Program-made: the position numbers and the translations under genes
NCBI RefSeq assembly: GCF_000972845.2
Contig: NC_040029.1
Location: forward strand, 2,268,695-2,332,694
Reading direction: 5' to 3'
Length of the DNA: 64,000 nucleotides
From: Larimichthys crocea
Lineage: Eukaryota > Chordata > Actinopteri > Sciaenidae
Shown: positions 34,031-46,265 of the stretch, in pieces
Layout: the number at the start of each line of letters is the position of its first letter
How positions within the stretch are numbered: position 1 is the stretch's first letter
Notes under the pieces: generated by a model
The model's input: only the letters and a program-made list of their open reading frames with translations
Told to the model about the DNA's origin: nothing
Database searches by the model: none

Positions 34031-35850
34031 CTACACTTCCAGGTCATCAGGGCGAGCCCGGGCGCCGCTCTTGCAGGCCCGACTTGGCTTCCGGATGTCT
34101 GTCGCAGCAGCAGGAGGAGGCTGATGCATCTCTGCCTTGGTAACCACGATGAAGTCGTCATGAGGGACCATATAAGGCGCTGTGGCGACAGGGTTTTCCT
34201 CATCCTCTTCCGGTGCGAGGGGGGAAAGAGGGGTATGACGAGGAAGTGTAGGAAACGTGGAGTGTTCCTCCCCTTGAGGAAGCGGCGGGTTTGTCTCCTC
34301 CCAAGTAGCCGAGGAAGCGGAGGTGGGAGGTGAGTGACGAGGAGGATGGTAGGAGGAAGAGGAGGAGTTTTTTCCATCCAGATTGTGGTTGCTCCAATTC
34401 TGCTCCATCGCCGCCAGCTGCCCGTGGCTCCCAACACTCACCTTGTCACCGTTGCGATAAAAAGGGAAGTCATCCGCAGGCGAGGACATCACTGCAGGGG
34501 GTGCCTCAGCTGGAGCATAGGCTCCACCTCCCACCGCGTTCATGCTGGCATACGCTGGCAAATAGTGGAGCGCTGGTGGACAGGTCTGCTCAGGAAGCGT
34601 CTCTGCGTCGGCAGGCCCATCCAGCATCAGCGACTCGCTGTCGGGTGGAAACTCATTGGTGACCCCCTGCTTGACTTTCTTCCAGCCCAGGTGGTAGATC
34701 TCCAGCAGGTTGAGAAGCAGAGAGACACAGGCCACCACCAGCATGAAGATGATGAAGATTGTCTTTTCGGTGGGCCTGGAAACAGACAAACAAAAACGTT
34801 TAATTCTCATCTTTTCTCTTCTTTACTCTCATCCTCCCTCCCTTTATTTCCCCTGCTCATTCTTTATTTTTCTTAAGCTGGAAATCTGCCACCGTTATCA
34901 CTGTAAACCGTGTCATGCAAGTGCAGGAAGCTCATTCGGCCAATTGAGTAGGGGGGGTGGGTATCAGTTCAAGCAAATGGATAGAATAATATGAAACAAA
35001 CACAAATAAGAAAAAACATTAAAACACAAATAAGATCAGTCATTTCTCTGACTCTCTAACCTGGAGATGAAGCAGTCCACAACATTGGGGCAGGGCCAGC
35101 GGCCACATTTATAGAGCGGCCTCAGGCGGAAGCCATAGAGGAAGTACTGTCCCAGGATGAAGCCCACCTCAAACAGAGTCTTGAAGATGATGTTGAAGAT
35201 GTAGGTCCTCAATAGCGCCCCGCGGATCCGGATCTTCCCATGCTCATCACGGATTGGTGGCTTTTCCTTCTTCCTACCTCCTCCTCCACCTCCGTCGCCG
35301 ACACCGTTGTGATAGAGAGGATCGTGGTCCTCCTGGTGCCGTCCGGCCTTTCGGAGCTCCTCCTCCCTCTCCCTTCTCTTCTCCTCCATGCGGACAATGT
35401 GCAGCACATGGCCAAGGTAGATGAGGGTGGGCGTGGAGACAAAGATGATCTGCAGTACCCAGAAGCGGATGTGAGAGATGGGGAAGGCCTCATCGTAGCA
35501 GACGTTCTCGCAACCGGGCTGTTGCGTGTTACAAGTAAAGTCAGACTGCTCGTCACCCCAAACCTCTTCAGCTGCTGTGCCCAGCACCAAGATACGGAAG
35601 ATGAAGAGGACGGTCAACCAAACCTGAGGAGGAAGGATTGGAAAATGGATGACGCTTAAATATCTCAAACACTTCAGCTGGACTCAATGTGTGCAGCTGC
35701 AGGAAGAAGCATCTCTTGCCCAGTTACGATCAAATCTTTGAAATAAACCAAAGTTAAGTTCATCGATATTCAATCACTCACCTTTCCAATCACAGTGGAG
35801 TGTTCTTGAGCATTCTCCAGCAGCCGCCCTAGAAAGCTCCAGTCACCCAT
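34031..35850 (-). CDS. Connexin, gap junction protein alpha 3 (Cx46-type)
   Basis: Three coding exons on the minus strand: 35850-35782, 35623-35061 and 34775-34031, 458 residues. The start [19 protein letters not shown] matches alpha connexins. Features in order: short cytoplasmic N-terminus; TM1; first extracellular loop with C-x6-C-x3-C ([14 protein letters not shown]); TM2; a cytoplasmic loop with a poly-Gly run; TM3; second loop C-x4-C-x5-C ([12 protein letters not shown]); TM4 with 'PTEKTIF'; a long Pro/Ser-rich tail ending in the PDZ-type RPDDLEV. The '[10 protein letters not shown]' after TM4 and the HIVRMEEK loop are typical of GJA3. Six subunits make a hemichannel; GJA3 serves lens fibre cells in other vertebrates. 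Unusually, two introns (158 and 285 bp) split the coding region. A 5' UTR acceptor lies at 35871. A beta connexin is 5 kb upstream, as GJB2/GJB6 neighbour GJA3 in mammals. Confidence 0.92.
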
Positions 35851-35870
35851 GCTTCACTCGATTTTCTAGC

Positions 35871-38372
35871 CTGGAGAGAGAAACAAGAGTCTGTGGTGAC
35901 CAACCCAGTGAGGAGCTGCACAGCGGGAGGAGAAGAAGTACTGTAGAAGGGAACATAGACTTACTTAAATATTGTTGTATTGTCAGTGATAAATCCATCG
36001 ACCAGAGATCAGAAGAAAAACAATATCTGGAAAGAAGAGACAAAATACTGATGTCAACTTTCCAGGTCATTGTCAAGCTCACAGAATCCTCATTTACGGC
36101 CAAATTTCACATAAATGGACTCTATTTCACCACCTATGTTTCCTTAAATACTCATTCATCGAGGCAGTGTGCAGAGAGAAAGCACTGGCATTTAGCAAAC
36201 AGTGGCCTATTTACACATTCAGCAGACGCAGAGAAACATTAATATTCGTTTGGAGTTTGTGGCCAACTGATGCATGGATGAGCCACAAGTCAAATATCTG
36301 CTCTCCTGTGAAAGATCTCTGGTCTTTAGCTGCGAATTCCTCTGCTGTGTTCACTAACGAGGCACTAACTTTGTCTCTTTACAGTCGGTTTTAGAACTTG
36401 AATAGCTGCCTATGGCATCTGTGTATGAACTAAAACAGCAACACAACTACAAAACTCTAAATTCACAAAACCTGTATGTCTCTGCAAAGTATGCATGTTA
36501 GGACAAATCGCCACGTGCATATGTCTGTTTCTTACTTCATGCACACGTACTTTTGCTTGCAGACGTGCACGTATTTGTGTGTACTTGTGTGTGTGCCGCC
36601 GAGCGGGGTGCCTAGTGGACAATGGCTGGCCATCTGTGGGAAGTGAATGAGTGGATAACAGGTTGTCTCAGTTGAATGCTGGACTCATCACATCCCAGGA
36701 ATGCTGAGGAGGGCAAATGTTTGCCTGGGATCGACTGATATGTAGACACGCGCACGAGCACACATGCACACACAGCCAAAGTTACAGTAGCATATATCAC
36801 TCCTGTATATCTGAGCCAGAAATGTGAAGTCAGCTGACAACTTTTAAAACCCAGACCTGTCTCTGATTTACTCTCACATGAAATAAAGCAGCAGCCTGAA
36901 ACACACTGAAAGTCTGTAAAGAAAATATCATAGCTCTAATAAAGTTATGTTAGATTTCCCCTTTAATACCATAAACGTTTTTTAAACTCCACGTTCACAG
37001 ATTATGTCACACATCTCTGCCAAATTAGAGTCCACACACACATTCAGAAACTTGTCTGAACGTGTACATGTACATGATGTGTTGACGTGATGAAATGCCG
37101 TCTGTCACGACAGACAATAGAGAAGCTGCCAGATGGACATTGTCCTGGCTGGCGTGTGCTTTTGGATGGATCAGAGGTCTTTGTGCTAAAACAGCCCAAA
37201 CAGTTAACTCTTGGCCTGCCGTTTGCACCCTGAAAACCTTTTTAAGATACGCAGACAGCAGAAAATGTCCACATGAACGACGATTCTGAAGTAGCTTCAT
37301 TAATATCTAAAAACATTTTAAATTAGTTAGATTAAACAATGGAAGCTTGAGGTTAATAGCTGGTTTACTCTATGCACGTAAACATGTTGGTTGCAACAGC
37401 TCAGGGTCACCAAGTGCATAAGGACACACAGTAAGTGCACAAAGTTTGTAAAAGTGGCACAAAAGTACAAAAAGGTCTGTAGTGGTGCAAAGGTTTTCAA
37501 AAATAATATATGTAAAAGTGAGTAAATTTGGTAGTATAGATGGATAAAGGCGTGCCGCATAACAAATGTAAATAATTGTGTCTATAAAGGTCTATAAATA
37601 TGTAGATATGATATAAGAATGTAGATAAAGATGTACGAAGACAAACTGTGATGAAAGAGTTCACCGAGGTGTCCAAGCTTTGATGAAACGTGCCAGACTG
37701 AACAAAACGATCATTTTAAGAGCAGGATCAGCTCAGTAACACTAATAACTAACTTAAAAACCAAACACCGACCAACAGAAAACCCTGTAGGAAGCTGTGT
37801 CCTGCCAAGTTAGTACACGAGGTCAGACGCTGAATATTACATCTGACTGCCAGTACTTCAACAGGAATAAATCGATAGATTATGGCCTATTCTCCAGACG
37901 CATTTCAGATAATCTGGTCTCTTTACATAGAGGTAAAGGGAATCAACAAGCAACATAATAAAAGTAAAACTAAAAAATATAACCATGAAAAAAAAGAAAC
38001 ACTGTTTTTAAGTAGGGTGTGCATAATATAGCATTATATTAAAAAAAATACATATTTTGTACTATATTCTCACAGTGTGATACATGCAGGATTGTTTGTT
38101 TGTAAGGCCAGCAGCTCCAGGACTCGGCTGAACGTGTTTTAAGTGTTAATGGTCATTGTGGTGTTCAAGTCTAGACACTGCATCCCTGTCAAACCCTCTG
38201 TCCATCCTTTAAAGATCAGTGAAATATTATTGGCTTCCTGTCTTCCGTCTTTCCCACGGGGAAGTGAACGCAGCACGAGAGGTGCTGATAATCCAGCAGG
38301 TGGACGGATGATAATCCCTCCTCCTCCCTCCCACCGCAGCCAACTCCATCACTCCAGCATCCACCTGCTTAC
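35871..38372 (-). other. Probable gja3 leader intron
   Basis: No coding exon found on either strand. On the minus strand it begins with a donor-like GTAAGC after 38373 and ends with the acceptor at 35871, 20 bases before the gja3 ATG, so it is best read as an intron in the gja3 5' UTR. Confidence 0.45.
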
Positions 38373-38800
38373 CGCTCTCCTCTGAAACGCGTCTCCTCCG
38401 GGCAGCCGCTACTTCTCCCACTTTCTTTCTTTCTTTCTTTCCTTTTCTTTCTTTTATTCCCACGGGTGGGCTCGAGGCGTCCAGGCGAGGAGTGGGTGAG
38501 ATTAGTGGGAGAGGAGGGAGGGAGAGAGACACGGAGAGAGAGAGAGGGAGGGAGAGAGAGGGAAAGAGAGAGAGAGGGGGGAGAGTTAAAAAGACGCGAG
38601 GCTAGTCTCGTGTAAAAAGGGCGCGTGTGGAAACCTGTCCCGCGAAGGCGAAGCGCAGCGGCTGCGTCCCGCGTGGCCAAGGCCATCCGCCACTGTCACA
38701 CGCTGGTGTCCCCCTCCCCCCCGTGCATGGGGCGCACGAGGGGGGTGGTGCGCGGGGGAAGGTGCGTGCTTGTAGGCGCGCACGCGCGCGTTAATGTGTA
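38373..38800 (-). promoter_or_regulatory. GC/CpG-rich block, candidate gja3 promoter and first exon
   Basis: The most CpG-dense stretch nearby (for example 'gcgcgcacgcgcgcg' near 38776 and the block 38600-38700). On the minus strand it ends at a good donor, GCG|GTAAGC (38373/38372). It also has a (CTTT)n run near 38420-38450 and a purine-rich (GA)n tract near 38513-38582. Orientation towards gja3 suggests a TSS-containing exon. Confidence 0.4.
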
Positions 38801-38833
38801 GGTAGGAGCAGGGGGCAAACATCACGAGCCATG

Positions 38834-39311
38834 TTTAAAACTCTTTAAAACTATTAAAACTCTTTAAAACTATTAAAACTCTTTAAAACTATTACAACTC
38901 TTTAAAACTATTAAAACTCTTTAAAACTCTTTAAAACTATTAAAACTCTTTAAAACTATTAAAACTCTTTAAAACTCTTTAAAACTATTACAACTCTTTA
39001 AAACTATTAAAACTCTTTAAAACTATTACAACTCTTTAAAACTCTTTAAAACTATTAAAACTCTTTAAAACTATTACAACTCTTTAAAACTATTAAAACT
39101 CTTTAAAACTATTAAAACTCTTTAAAACTCTTTAAAACTCTTTAAAACTGTTAAAACTCTTTAAAACTATTAAAACTGTTTAAAACTATTAAAACTCTTT
39201 AAAAATCTTTAAAACTATTACAACTCTTTAAAACTATTAAAACTCTTTAAAACTATTACACCTCTTTAAAACTATTAAAACTCTTTAAAACTATTAAAAC
39301 TCTTTAAAACT
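38834..39311. repeat. AT-rich minisatellite with 10/19-bp units
   Basis: About 480 bp made almost only of TTTAAAACTC (10 bp) and TTTAAAACTATTAAAACTC (19 bp) in irregular alternation. A variant with 'attacaactc' recurs at spaced intervals, which suggests higher-order amplification. It starts about 30 bases after the GC-rich block and is followed by unique AT-rich DNA. Confidence 0.95.
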
Positions 39312-41129
39312 GCTTCAAAGGAAACATTTTTGTTTTACTGACAGGCTTGTTTTTTTTTTATTGTAATGTCATTTTTACTGCTATAATTAAAGGTTTGTGG
39401 AATTAATATTAGTATTTGTTCTATTGTAGTCACAGAAGTAGTTGCAGGGGTATTACTGTTATAAATATATAACAGAATATAATATGATGTAAAGATTCTG
39501 GTCTGCTGTACATATGCAAGATAACAAAACAAAACAAAACAACAAAAAACAGCATCAAAGATGGAATTACATGAAATACAAATTATAAATCTAATAATAA
39601 AATAATAATTTTACTTCTTAATAAGTTAAGGCTGCCAGAGTTTATCTTAAAACAAAGTATTTTAAACTTAAAGTCGCTGTCTAGCTCCTTATAACTGATT
39701 CATAAATAAATTAAAAGATTTATACCAAGTTTTTGTACCTATACCAACCTTTTCAGCATGGTTGCTTGTCATAGAGTGACATCATCTCTCCAGCAGACAT
39801 TTCTGTTACTCTGACTATGTTTTGTGTCTCTGTGGATGGAGGACAGAGCTGTCAGAGCTGTTGCAGTGGCTGCTGGACACCAGCAGAGGTCAACAGAGAT
39901 TAATACAGTGGATCACATCTGCTGAAAATGAAAACACACTTCAGTTAAACAGCACAGAGCATCAGTACTGTAAAGATATTGCGAGAGAGAACAAAAGCAT
40001 AACTACCACATGGAATCAGAGTTATTGATGCTTCAGCTTCAGCCTTTAAGATAAGATCAACTTTAATGATCTCACACTGAGGAGATTCACTTGTCACAGC
40101 AGCTTGTTTTCACAAGGTGTATAAGAAATCACTCATAAATAAGAAAGATATAGAACCCCCTCTCTCTTACTTCTTCTATGGAGTCTAGGAGGCAGTCCAA
40201 TCGCTCTTGACCAGTTTGTTGACACATTTATAAAAGAAATGCACATTCCTCCAATGCTGTACTTGCAGACATGATCCAAAAATCATCTGTAGTGTGTGTG
40301 TGTGTGTGTGTAGGACCGAGGTGTAAATGAACCATAATGTTCACATAGTATAAATATTCTAATGTCATATCGTAATTATTGAAATTATGAAATAAACACA
40401 AAATTAAGACAAGATTAAACTTTATTTGTGGGCATAAAGTGAGAAATGGTGAGTGCATTTATGTTCGATGAATCCATGAAAATCAAATCACTGTTTCTGT
40501 ATGTGTGTGTGTCCTCACATTACATTAGAATATATAAAAGTTATAATCAAGAACTCAGTATTGACATACAATCGATCAAACAACATGTAAATGTGCAGTT
40601 TTGAGTTGTTGACACTGATTCCATCCTCTCCACCCAGTCAATGTTTAACTGTTTTAAATGTTTTAGCACCTCAGGTATCATAGAAAATGTTCAGTTGTAT
40701 TTACACGCTTCGGGTTGTTCACGGTTTGTACCGCTTGTTTTTAATGCAGCTTTTAAAGTGTTTCCAGTCTTTGAACAGTCTTTCTTCTTCGTGTATTATC
40801 CACCGTGTTGCCGCTTCCTCGGGTTGAGACAGTTAACTTCTGGTTGTTCTTATTCTGAATCCTCTCTCTGCTGGATTTCTGCTGGAGGCTTTTCTTTCCT
40901 TCTGACCGCAGAGACCCCTGAAAAACAAAGTCTAAGATTTAAGATTAAAGTTTAGAATTTAAGGACGAAGATGAACACTTCAAATTTTGACATGCCTTGA
41001 AAAATTTATATTGAAAGAGTTGATTGAATACACAACGAGTCATTTCAGCATTGTTTAAAACATGATACTAGGTGGGAAAAACAATAAATTAATCAATTAA
41101 TTAATCACCTGACTGACTGATTAATACCT
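39312..41129. other. Intergenic stretch between the connexin genes
   Basis: No gene supported; open frames here have low-complexity or random character. It contains A-rich tracts near 39520-39550, a retroposon tail near 40052-40105 and a (GT)n run at 40291-40312. The last part may be 3' UTR of the beta connexin. Confidence 0.5.
40052..40105. repeat. Retroposon 3'-tail remnant
   Basis: 'gatcaactttaatgatctca' with 'gagattcacttgtcacagca' matches the theme at 45690-45740 ('ctttatttatcccac', 'gaaattcacttgtttacagc'). Both resemble fish LINE/SINE tails. Confidence 0.45.
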
Positions 41130-42184
41130 CTACCTAGTGATGGCCTTGGCAACAAGATATGCAAGTTCAGCCATGTTAAGGACCATGCAGATAGAAGAGG
41201 CAGTGGCCATGAAAACAGTGAAGATGGTTTTCTCCGTGGGCCGTGAGATGAAACAGTCCACCAGGTTTGGACACGGCCACTGGTCACACTGCACCAGCCG
41301 TGGCATCTGGAAGCCATCGTAGACCACATACAGTGCATACCTGCCGAGACAAAGACACAGTCTGTATGGAGACAGGCCAAACCAGCGTTAAGGCTGACAG
41401 ACAGAAGATCTGAATCACAGATCTTACATGAATCCTCCTTCAAAAAGCAGCCTGAACACCAGGCTGCAGGCGTACGTCCACCAGAGGGCACCAGCTATTG
41501 GGAGTCTACGTTTCTTCAGGGTCTCCAACTCTCCGTCCTGGCCTTTGTTGCTGAGGAATCCAGCTCGACCAGAACCCTGTCACAACAGGATGGCGTAATA
41601 TATTATAAGACGTGACAAAACAAGGTAAAATGAGACACAAGAAGATAAACGAGACAATAAGACAAAACAAGATTAAATAAGACATGAGAAATGGGATGGT
41701 AGCCCAGCACACACACCTGTAGGAGCCTCTTCTTATCTCTATGGTTCCGATAGGCCACATACATTGCAACCATGAGTGTCGGTGTGGAGACAAAGACGAG
41801 CTGAAGGCACCAGAGACGGATGTGGGACACAGGAAAGAACTGATCATAGCAGACGTTTTCACAGCCAGGCTGAAGAACAGAGACAGGCGCATAAAACATA
41901 CAAGTTATTACTGTATTGAAATGTGTGAGGGTGAATTTTATTCCGTATGAATTTAGCTTTTTGTGGTCACATACCAAACATGAAAATTGATATTCACATA
42001 ATGGTGTCCCTACCTGTAGCGTGTTACAGGTGAAGTCGGACTGCTCGTCTCCCCAGACGCTCTCAGCAGCGACCACCAGAACCATGACCCGGAAAATAAA
42101 CAGCACAGACAGCCAGATTTTACCCAAGCTGGTGGAGTGACGGTTGGCCCCGACTAACTGATTGTACAGGGCAGGCCAAGACAT
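41130..42184 (-). CDS. Beta-type connexin (GJB2/GJB6-like or gjb8-like)
   Basis: Four coding exons on the minus strand: 42184-42014, 41869-41717, 41576-41428 and 41340-41130, joining in frame to 227 residues, the size of GJB2 (226). Features: start [20 protein letters not shown]1; loop 1 [16 protein letters not shown]2 with '[13 protein letters not shown]'; a short cytoplasmic loop; TM3 with '[15 protein letters not shown]'; loop 2 [14 protein letters not shown]4 with 'PTEKTIF'; a very short tail ending KAITR. The short loop and tail are beta-class. Three introns (144, 140 and 87 bp) cut the coding region, whereas most vertebrate connexins have one coding exon. An acceptor lies directly before GATG at the start, so a 5' UTR exon is upstream. 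Position next to gja3 supports GJB2/GJB6 kinship; the exact paralogue is not settled. Confidence 0.88.
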
Positions 42185-43713
42185 CCTGGGGAAACAGTCA
42201 GAAGCATGAGAAGAAGAAGAAGAATATGAGCGAAGTTACCAGTGTGAAAAATGTTTTTTTTGTACCAGGTTCGGCTGCTTCCTTTGAACTATACATCTGA
42301 CAGCAACGCAGATGGAAACTGAGAAGGAAGGCCGTGGCAAAAGATGAAAGCAGATGAAACAAAACAAAGAAGAAGAAGAGGATGAAAAGGAATGAAAGTG
42401 AGAGGAGGAGGAGAGGAGGCCCAGCGCCAGCATTCATGTGAACTGATGAACCTCTCTGCCCACTGTGGACTGTACTGAACTAAGCCCACACTGAACACAC
42501 TGTACAAACCCACACTACTACAGTCCTCACCGCACCATTCACATTCAACGATTGACTGATTGATTTATCGATTGACTGATCATTCAAATCACATGCACTG
42601 ATTGATATTTATGATATGCATGATACATTCATTCAAAGTTCATTATTGTTTCCAGTTGTAGAATGCTTCTTAAAAGTTAAACAACAATCTACAGAAATTA
42701 TATTTGTATTTTCTTATCCTCTAAAATGTCTTTTTCTAAAGCAATGAAAATCCTAAAGCACTTTTCTCACCTTGTGTCTGGAGAGTCAGGTTGTCTGCAG
42801 GAAAATATTCCACATGGTCCTCCCGAGCAAGAAATCAAACAGCGGCAGCTTGCTGTCACATCAGCACCGACTCCACTGAAATCTGAATGGGATCCTGATC
42901 TGATGCCGACGTGAACAAGACACAACACAAACTTGCAGCCTCTGCTTCCTTTGCATGAAATCAAAGATGCGCCTCCAGTGTCAAGTCGGCCAGAACAATA
43001 ATGACTTCCAGTTAGGACTTTCAAAATAAAACGTCACAGTGGCAGAGAGGTTACAATGTTTGGGAGCGGGAGGCCACACAAACATTACATGAGCAGAAAT
43101 GACATCTCATTTCATTTGCATGCACAGTCACTGATATTAATGACTTATTAATGAATTAATCTTACTATAAATAAATACTATCACTGTATGGGATCTAATA
43201 TAAAGATGTGAGAGGTTCAGTGAGTGTTAAAAAGCAGTGTAAATAATTTAATTTCATTAAATCAAATTCATTTTTCATGTGGATAACAATGAACCTCCTC
43301 GCCCAGCTTCTGCAAAACAGGCGTCCACTTTGTTCAGTCCACCCTCTTATTATTTCAAGGTGGTGTGCTGACGTCAGGACAGACCTTCATGGACGTGCAG
43401 ATGACATCATGTGGATCCACAGCCGAGCATGAGCTGGGAGTGAGTCCTGCTAATGCAGTCCAAGGTAAAATGAGCCCGATGACATCATCTGGGTTATTAT
43501 GTTATAGCTCCTCTGTAGCCACAGAGAACAAATGTTAACGTCAGCTGAGTAGTTAACGAGCCTAATTAACTTCAGTTAATTAAAAATCAATAAGGATGTT
43601 CACAAATGTTACACAAATCAACTGTAATGGGTTAACATCTGTTGTTCTTACAGGCTGCCCATACACTGAGGAAGAAAGAGGATTGAAAGAAGAACAAAGT
43701 TGCATTGTGCGTG

Positions 43714-43765
<52 letters not shown>

Positions 43766-45320
43766 GGTGCAATTCCTCTGCGGCTGTAACAGGACACAGG
43801 TAGAGAGCCAAACCATCACTTGGCAGCGGTCGGCCTGCAGGACAGTGCGGCTCTGTGTGCTGCTAATGACTGTGACCGATGAGCTTTTCCCACTGTTTGT
43901 GGAAGTGTGGGAGCAAAAACCAACTTCCTCCGTTTACACTGTGGGCGCTCACAGCACTGAAAACTTCTGAAGAGTCATATCATGCACATCCTGCATGACA
44001 GACATACAGTGTTCACAGGTTCATAACTTGGGGGGTATAAAGATCTGCAGACTAAAAGATTATAAATTTCTATTTTCTTAAATAATTAAGTAAGACGTGT
44101 TGTTGTTGTTGGACTGCAGACTGACTCTACAGACTCTCCACTGCATCACTGCATATAATGTGACCCGGCAAAATAAGCAGCAATGATCTGGAAGGTCAGG
44201 AAAACATCTGGGGTTGAGACAGAGAGGGCGTCAGTGATTCTAATGGAGTCATTAGGGGAATAACAGCGGCACTTATTCCTGATGCATATCAGTGAATGGA
44301 TATCAGTGTCAGGGCCAGACTCAAAGAGCCGTTGTTTGATCCGTCAGTCAGGACAGGGCTTTAACGGGGGAGAAAGGCTGGCAGATTGTTTCAAGCCATC
44401 CATTCTAATGAGAGGTGGTGGTGGGGTGGGGTCACACAGAGTGAATGAGTAGGGAGAAAGAGAGCAAGAGAGAGAGAGAGAGGTAAAATAGAGCTGATTG
44501 TTGGAGTAGCTCCTGATCGGCCAGCCAACGGGAGAACAGAGGGGGCCAGTGTCAGCATACACACACAACCACACACTGTACACACACTGTACCACATTCA
44601 CATACATGTTACCCAGGAAACACACACACTGTAATGAGTGAGGGGGAGAGCAGCATGTGACTGAATAGCAGGTCTCAGTTCTGTAGGTGGACTTGGCTGA
44701 CTGGTCTCAGATCAGCCTGTACGAGCCCTGTGAGATGGCCTGAGGAGTTCTGGAGCGTGCAGACTCAGTAAGATGGAAAGAGTCTGATTTTTTTTGTTGG
44801 TGTTTTACAGTAACTTTACACTCTGTGATGCACTTTGCAGAGATGTGATGAAGCTGTGACATCAGATTAACAGAAAGACAGAGTCCTGAAAATGTACTAG
44901 AGTTTTTACAGAAAAGTTCAGTCCATCAAGACATTGTACAATAAAATCTAAATTTTAAGCAAATCTTTAGTAACTTTTTATGCAAACAAACATCAATCTC
45001 TTGCATAAATATTCACAATAAAAGCTGTAAACAGTCAAAGTTTGCATTTGTCTGCTCTTAGACTGGACTAGATTTGTGATTAAATGTCAAAACCTACAGC
45101 AGCACATGCATTTTGAGCCTTGTCCTGGAAGATCCTGGAATAATATCCAGATTTTTATTACCTTTATGTTCAGGACTTTGTCACACTGCAGGCCTGAGAC
45201 TCACCGGAGCACTCATTAGTTATGCAGAGCTCCTGGTTGTACTGGCCAGTGATTGGAGAGTTTCTTTTCATATCAGTAAAATAATTAGATTTTTCGGTTT
45301 TTGTATGAAAGTCAGAATAT
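42185..45320. other. Noncoding stretch upstream of the beta connexin
   Basis: It should contain the 5' UTR exon and promoter of the minus-strand connexin, but no single donor stands out. A (GT)n microsatellite lies at 43711-43764. No coding exon was recognised on either strand. Confidence 0.5.
43711..43764. repeat. (GT)n microsatellite
   Basis: About 25 GT units with one interruption near 43720. Confidence 0.95.
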
Positions 45321-45595
45321 TACGACGGAGTATTAGGGCCACATTTAAATAAAAAAATTGAATTAATTACGAGATTAAAGTCGTTATTCTTTAACTGTAT
45401 TTATTTATCTATGTACCTGTTATGTTTTGTTTCTACAGCTTTGTTGTAAAGCACTTTGGGTACCATCTGGCTATTGTAAATAAACTTGATTTGATTTGAT
45501 TAAATATGGCGAGAACTCACTTAATAACGACTTTAATGTCGTAATTAATTCCTTTTTTTATATTTATTTAAATGTGGCCCTAATACTCCGTCGTA
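45321..45595. mobile_element. Palindromic MITE with 6-bp target duplication
   Basis: Long terminal inverted repeats: the left arm starts tacgacggagtattagggcc (45321) and the right arm ends with its exact complement (to 45595). The inversion extends with few mismatches for about 70 bases, through the 'gaattaattacgagattaaa' region. It is flanked by GAATAT at 45315-45320 and 45596-45601. The middle carries a retroposon-like tail ('aagcactttgggta', 'aaacttgatttgatttg'). No coding capacity. Confidence 0.85.
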
Positions 45596-45661
45596 GAATA
45601 TGAACATGTCTCTCACATCATTGTGTCACAGACAAACAAGGCTAATATCGAGACACAGCAA

Positions 45662-45745
45662 GATTATTAGATTAGATTAGATAATTAGATTAGATAATAC
45701 TTTATTTATCCCACAACGGGGAAATTCACTTGTTTACAGCAGCGA
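45662..45745. repeat. Retroposon tail remnant with (GATTA)n
   Basis: A short (ATTAG)n run is followed by 'ctttatttatcccacaacgg' and 'gaaattcacttgtttacagc', the complement of a common fish SINE/LINE tail ending. Confidence 0.5.
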
Positions 45746-46049
45746 AAAATAAAATCAAGGAGGGAAAACACAAGTGTACATATTTACAAAAAGTACTAAA
45801 GTAGAATGTGCAGATTTAAGAATGTGCAGACTTACAAAACAAGTACTAAGGTAGAACATAAACTTAAAAAAACAACAACAAAAAAACAAAAACAAACAAG
45901 AACAAAAAAGCAGCAATGGTTGACATGAATTATAGTGCGGGAGAACAATGAAATACTCAGTGAAATGATAAAGTTTAGTAAATGATCACGGTTAGACAGT
46001 TAAGTATTAATCAGTATTTGTCCTGGATCATATGATAATTACTTAAATC

Positions 46050-46265
46050 CAGCTGAGCCGATACTCACTCCGGGACAGCAGGGGGCGACACAAACATCAC
46101 CGGCTGCTCCAAGCCGCGCACTCCGCTTAAACAACCCCGGAGACGGAAACGACCTCGGTCTCGTTCGTTGCTGCAGCTACGGTGAAATAATCCAGGCGAG
46201 GAGGGAAAAGAAAAGAAAAAAACTCAACGTGAGTTTATTAATATATCAAATATAAAAAACAAACC
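46050..46265 (+). promoter_or_regulatory. sap18 promoter and leader region
   Basis: CpG-richer DNA directly upstream of the sap18 ATG with no TATA box at the usual distance, as expected of a housekeeping promoter. The transcription start is not determinable by eye. Confidence 0.5.

Noticed and set aside
34124..34876. Plus-strand open frames of 110-180 codons over the gja3 tail
   Set aside because: They are antisense to a well-supported connexin exon; GC-rich coding DNA leaves the opposite strand open.
38834..39311. CRISPR-like regular repeats
   Set aside because: Units are contiguous 10/19-mers without unique spacers, and the host is a vertebrate; it is a minisatellite.
40641..40955. A 104-codon open frame between the connexins
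   Set aside because: No recognisable motif, no promoter or poly(A) pairing; probably chance in AT-rich DNA.
43596..43970. A 124-codon open frame over a GT microsatellite
   Set aside because: Its centre is Cys/Val repeats produced by (GT)n; not a protein.
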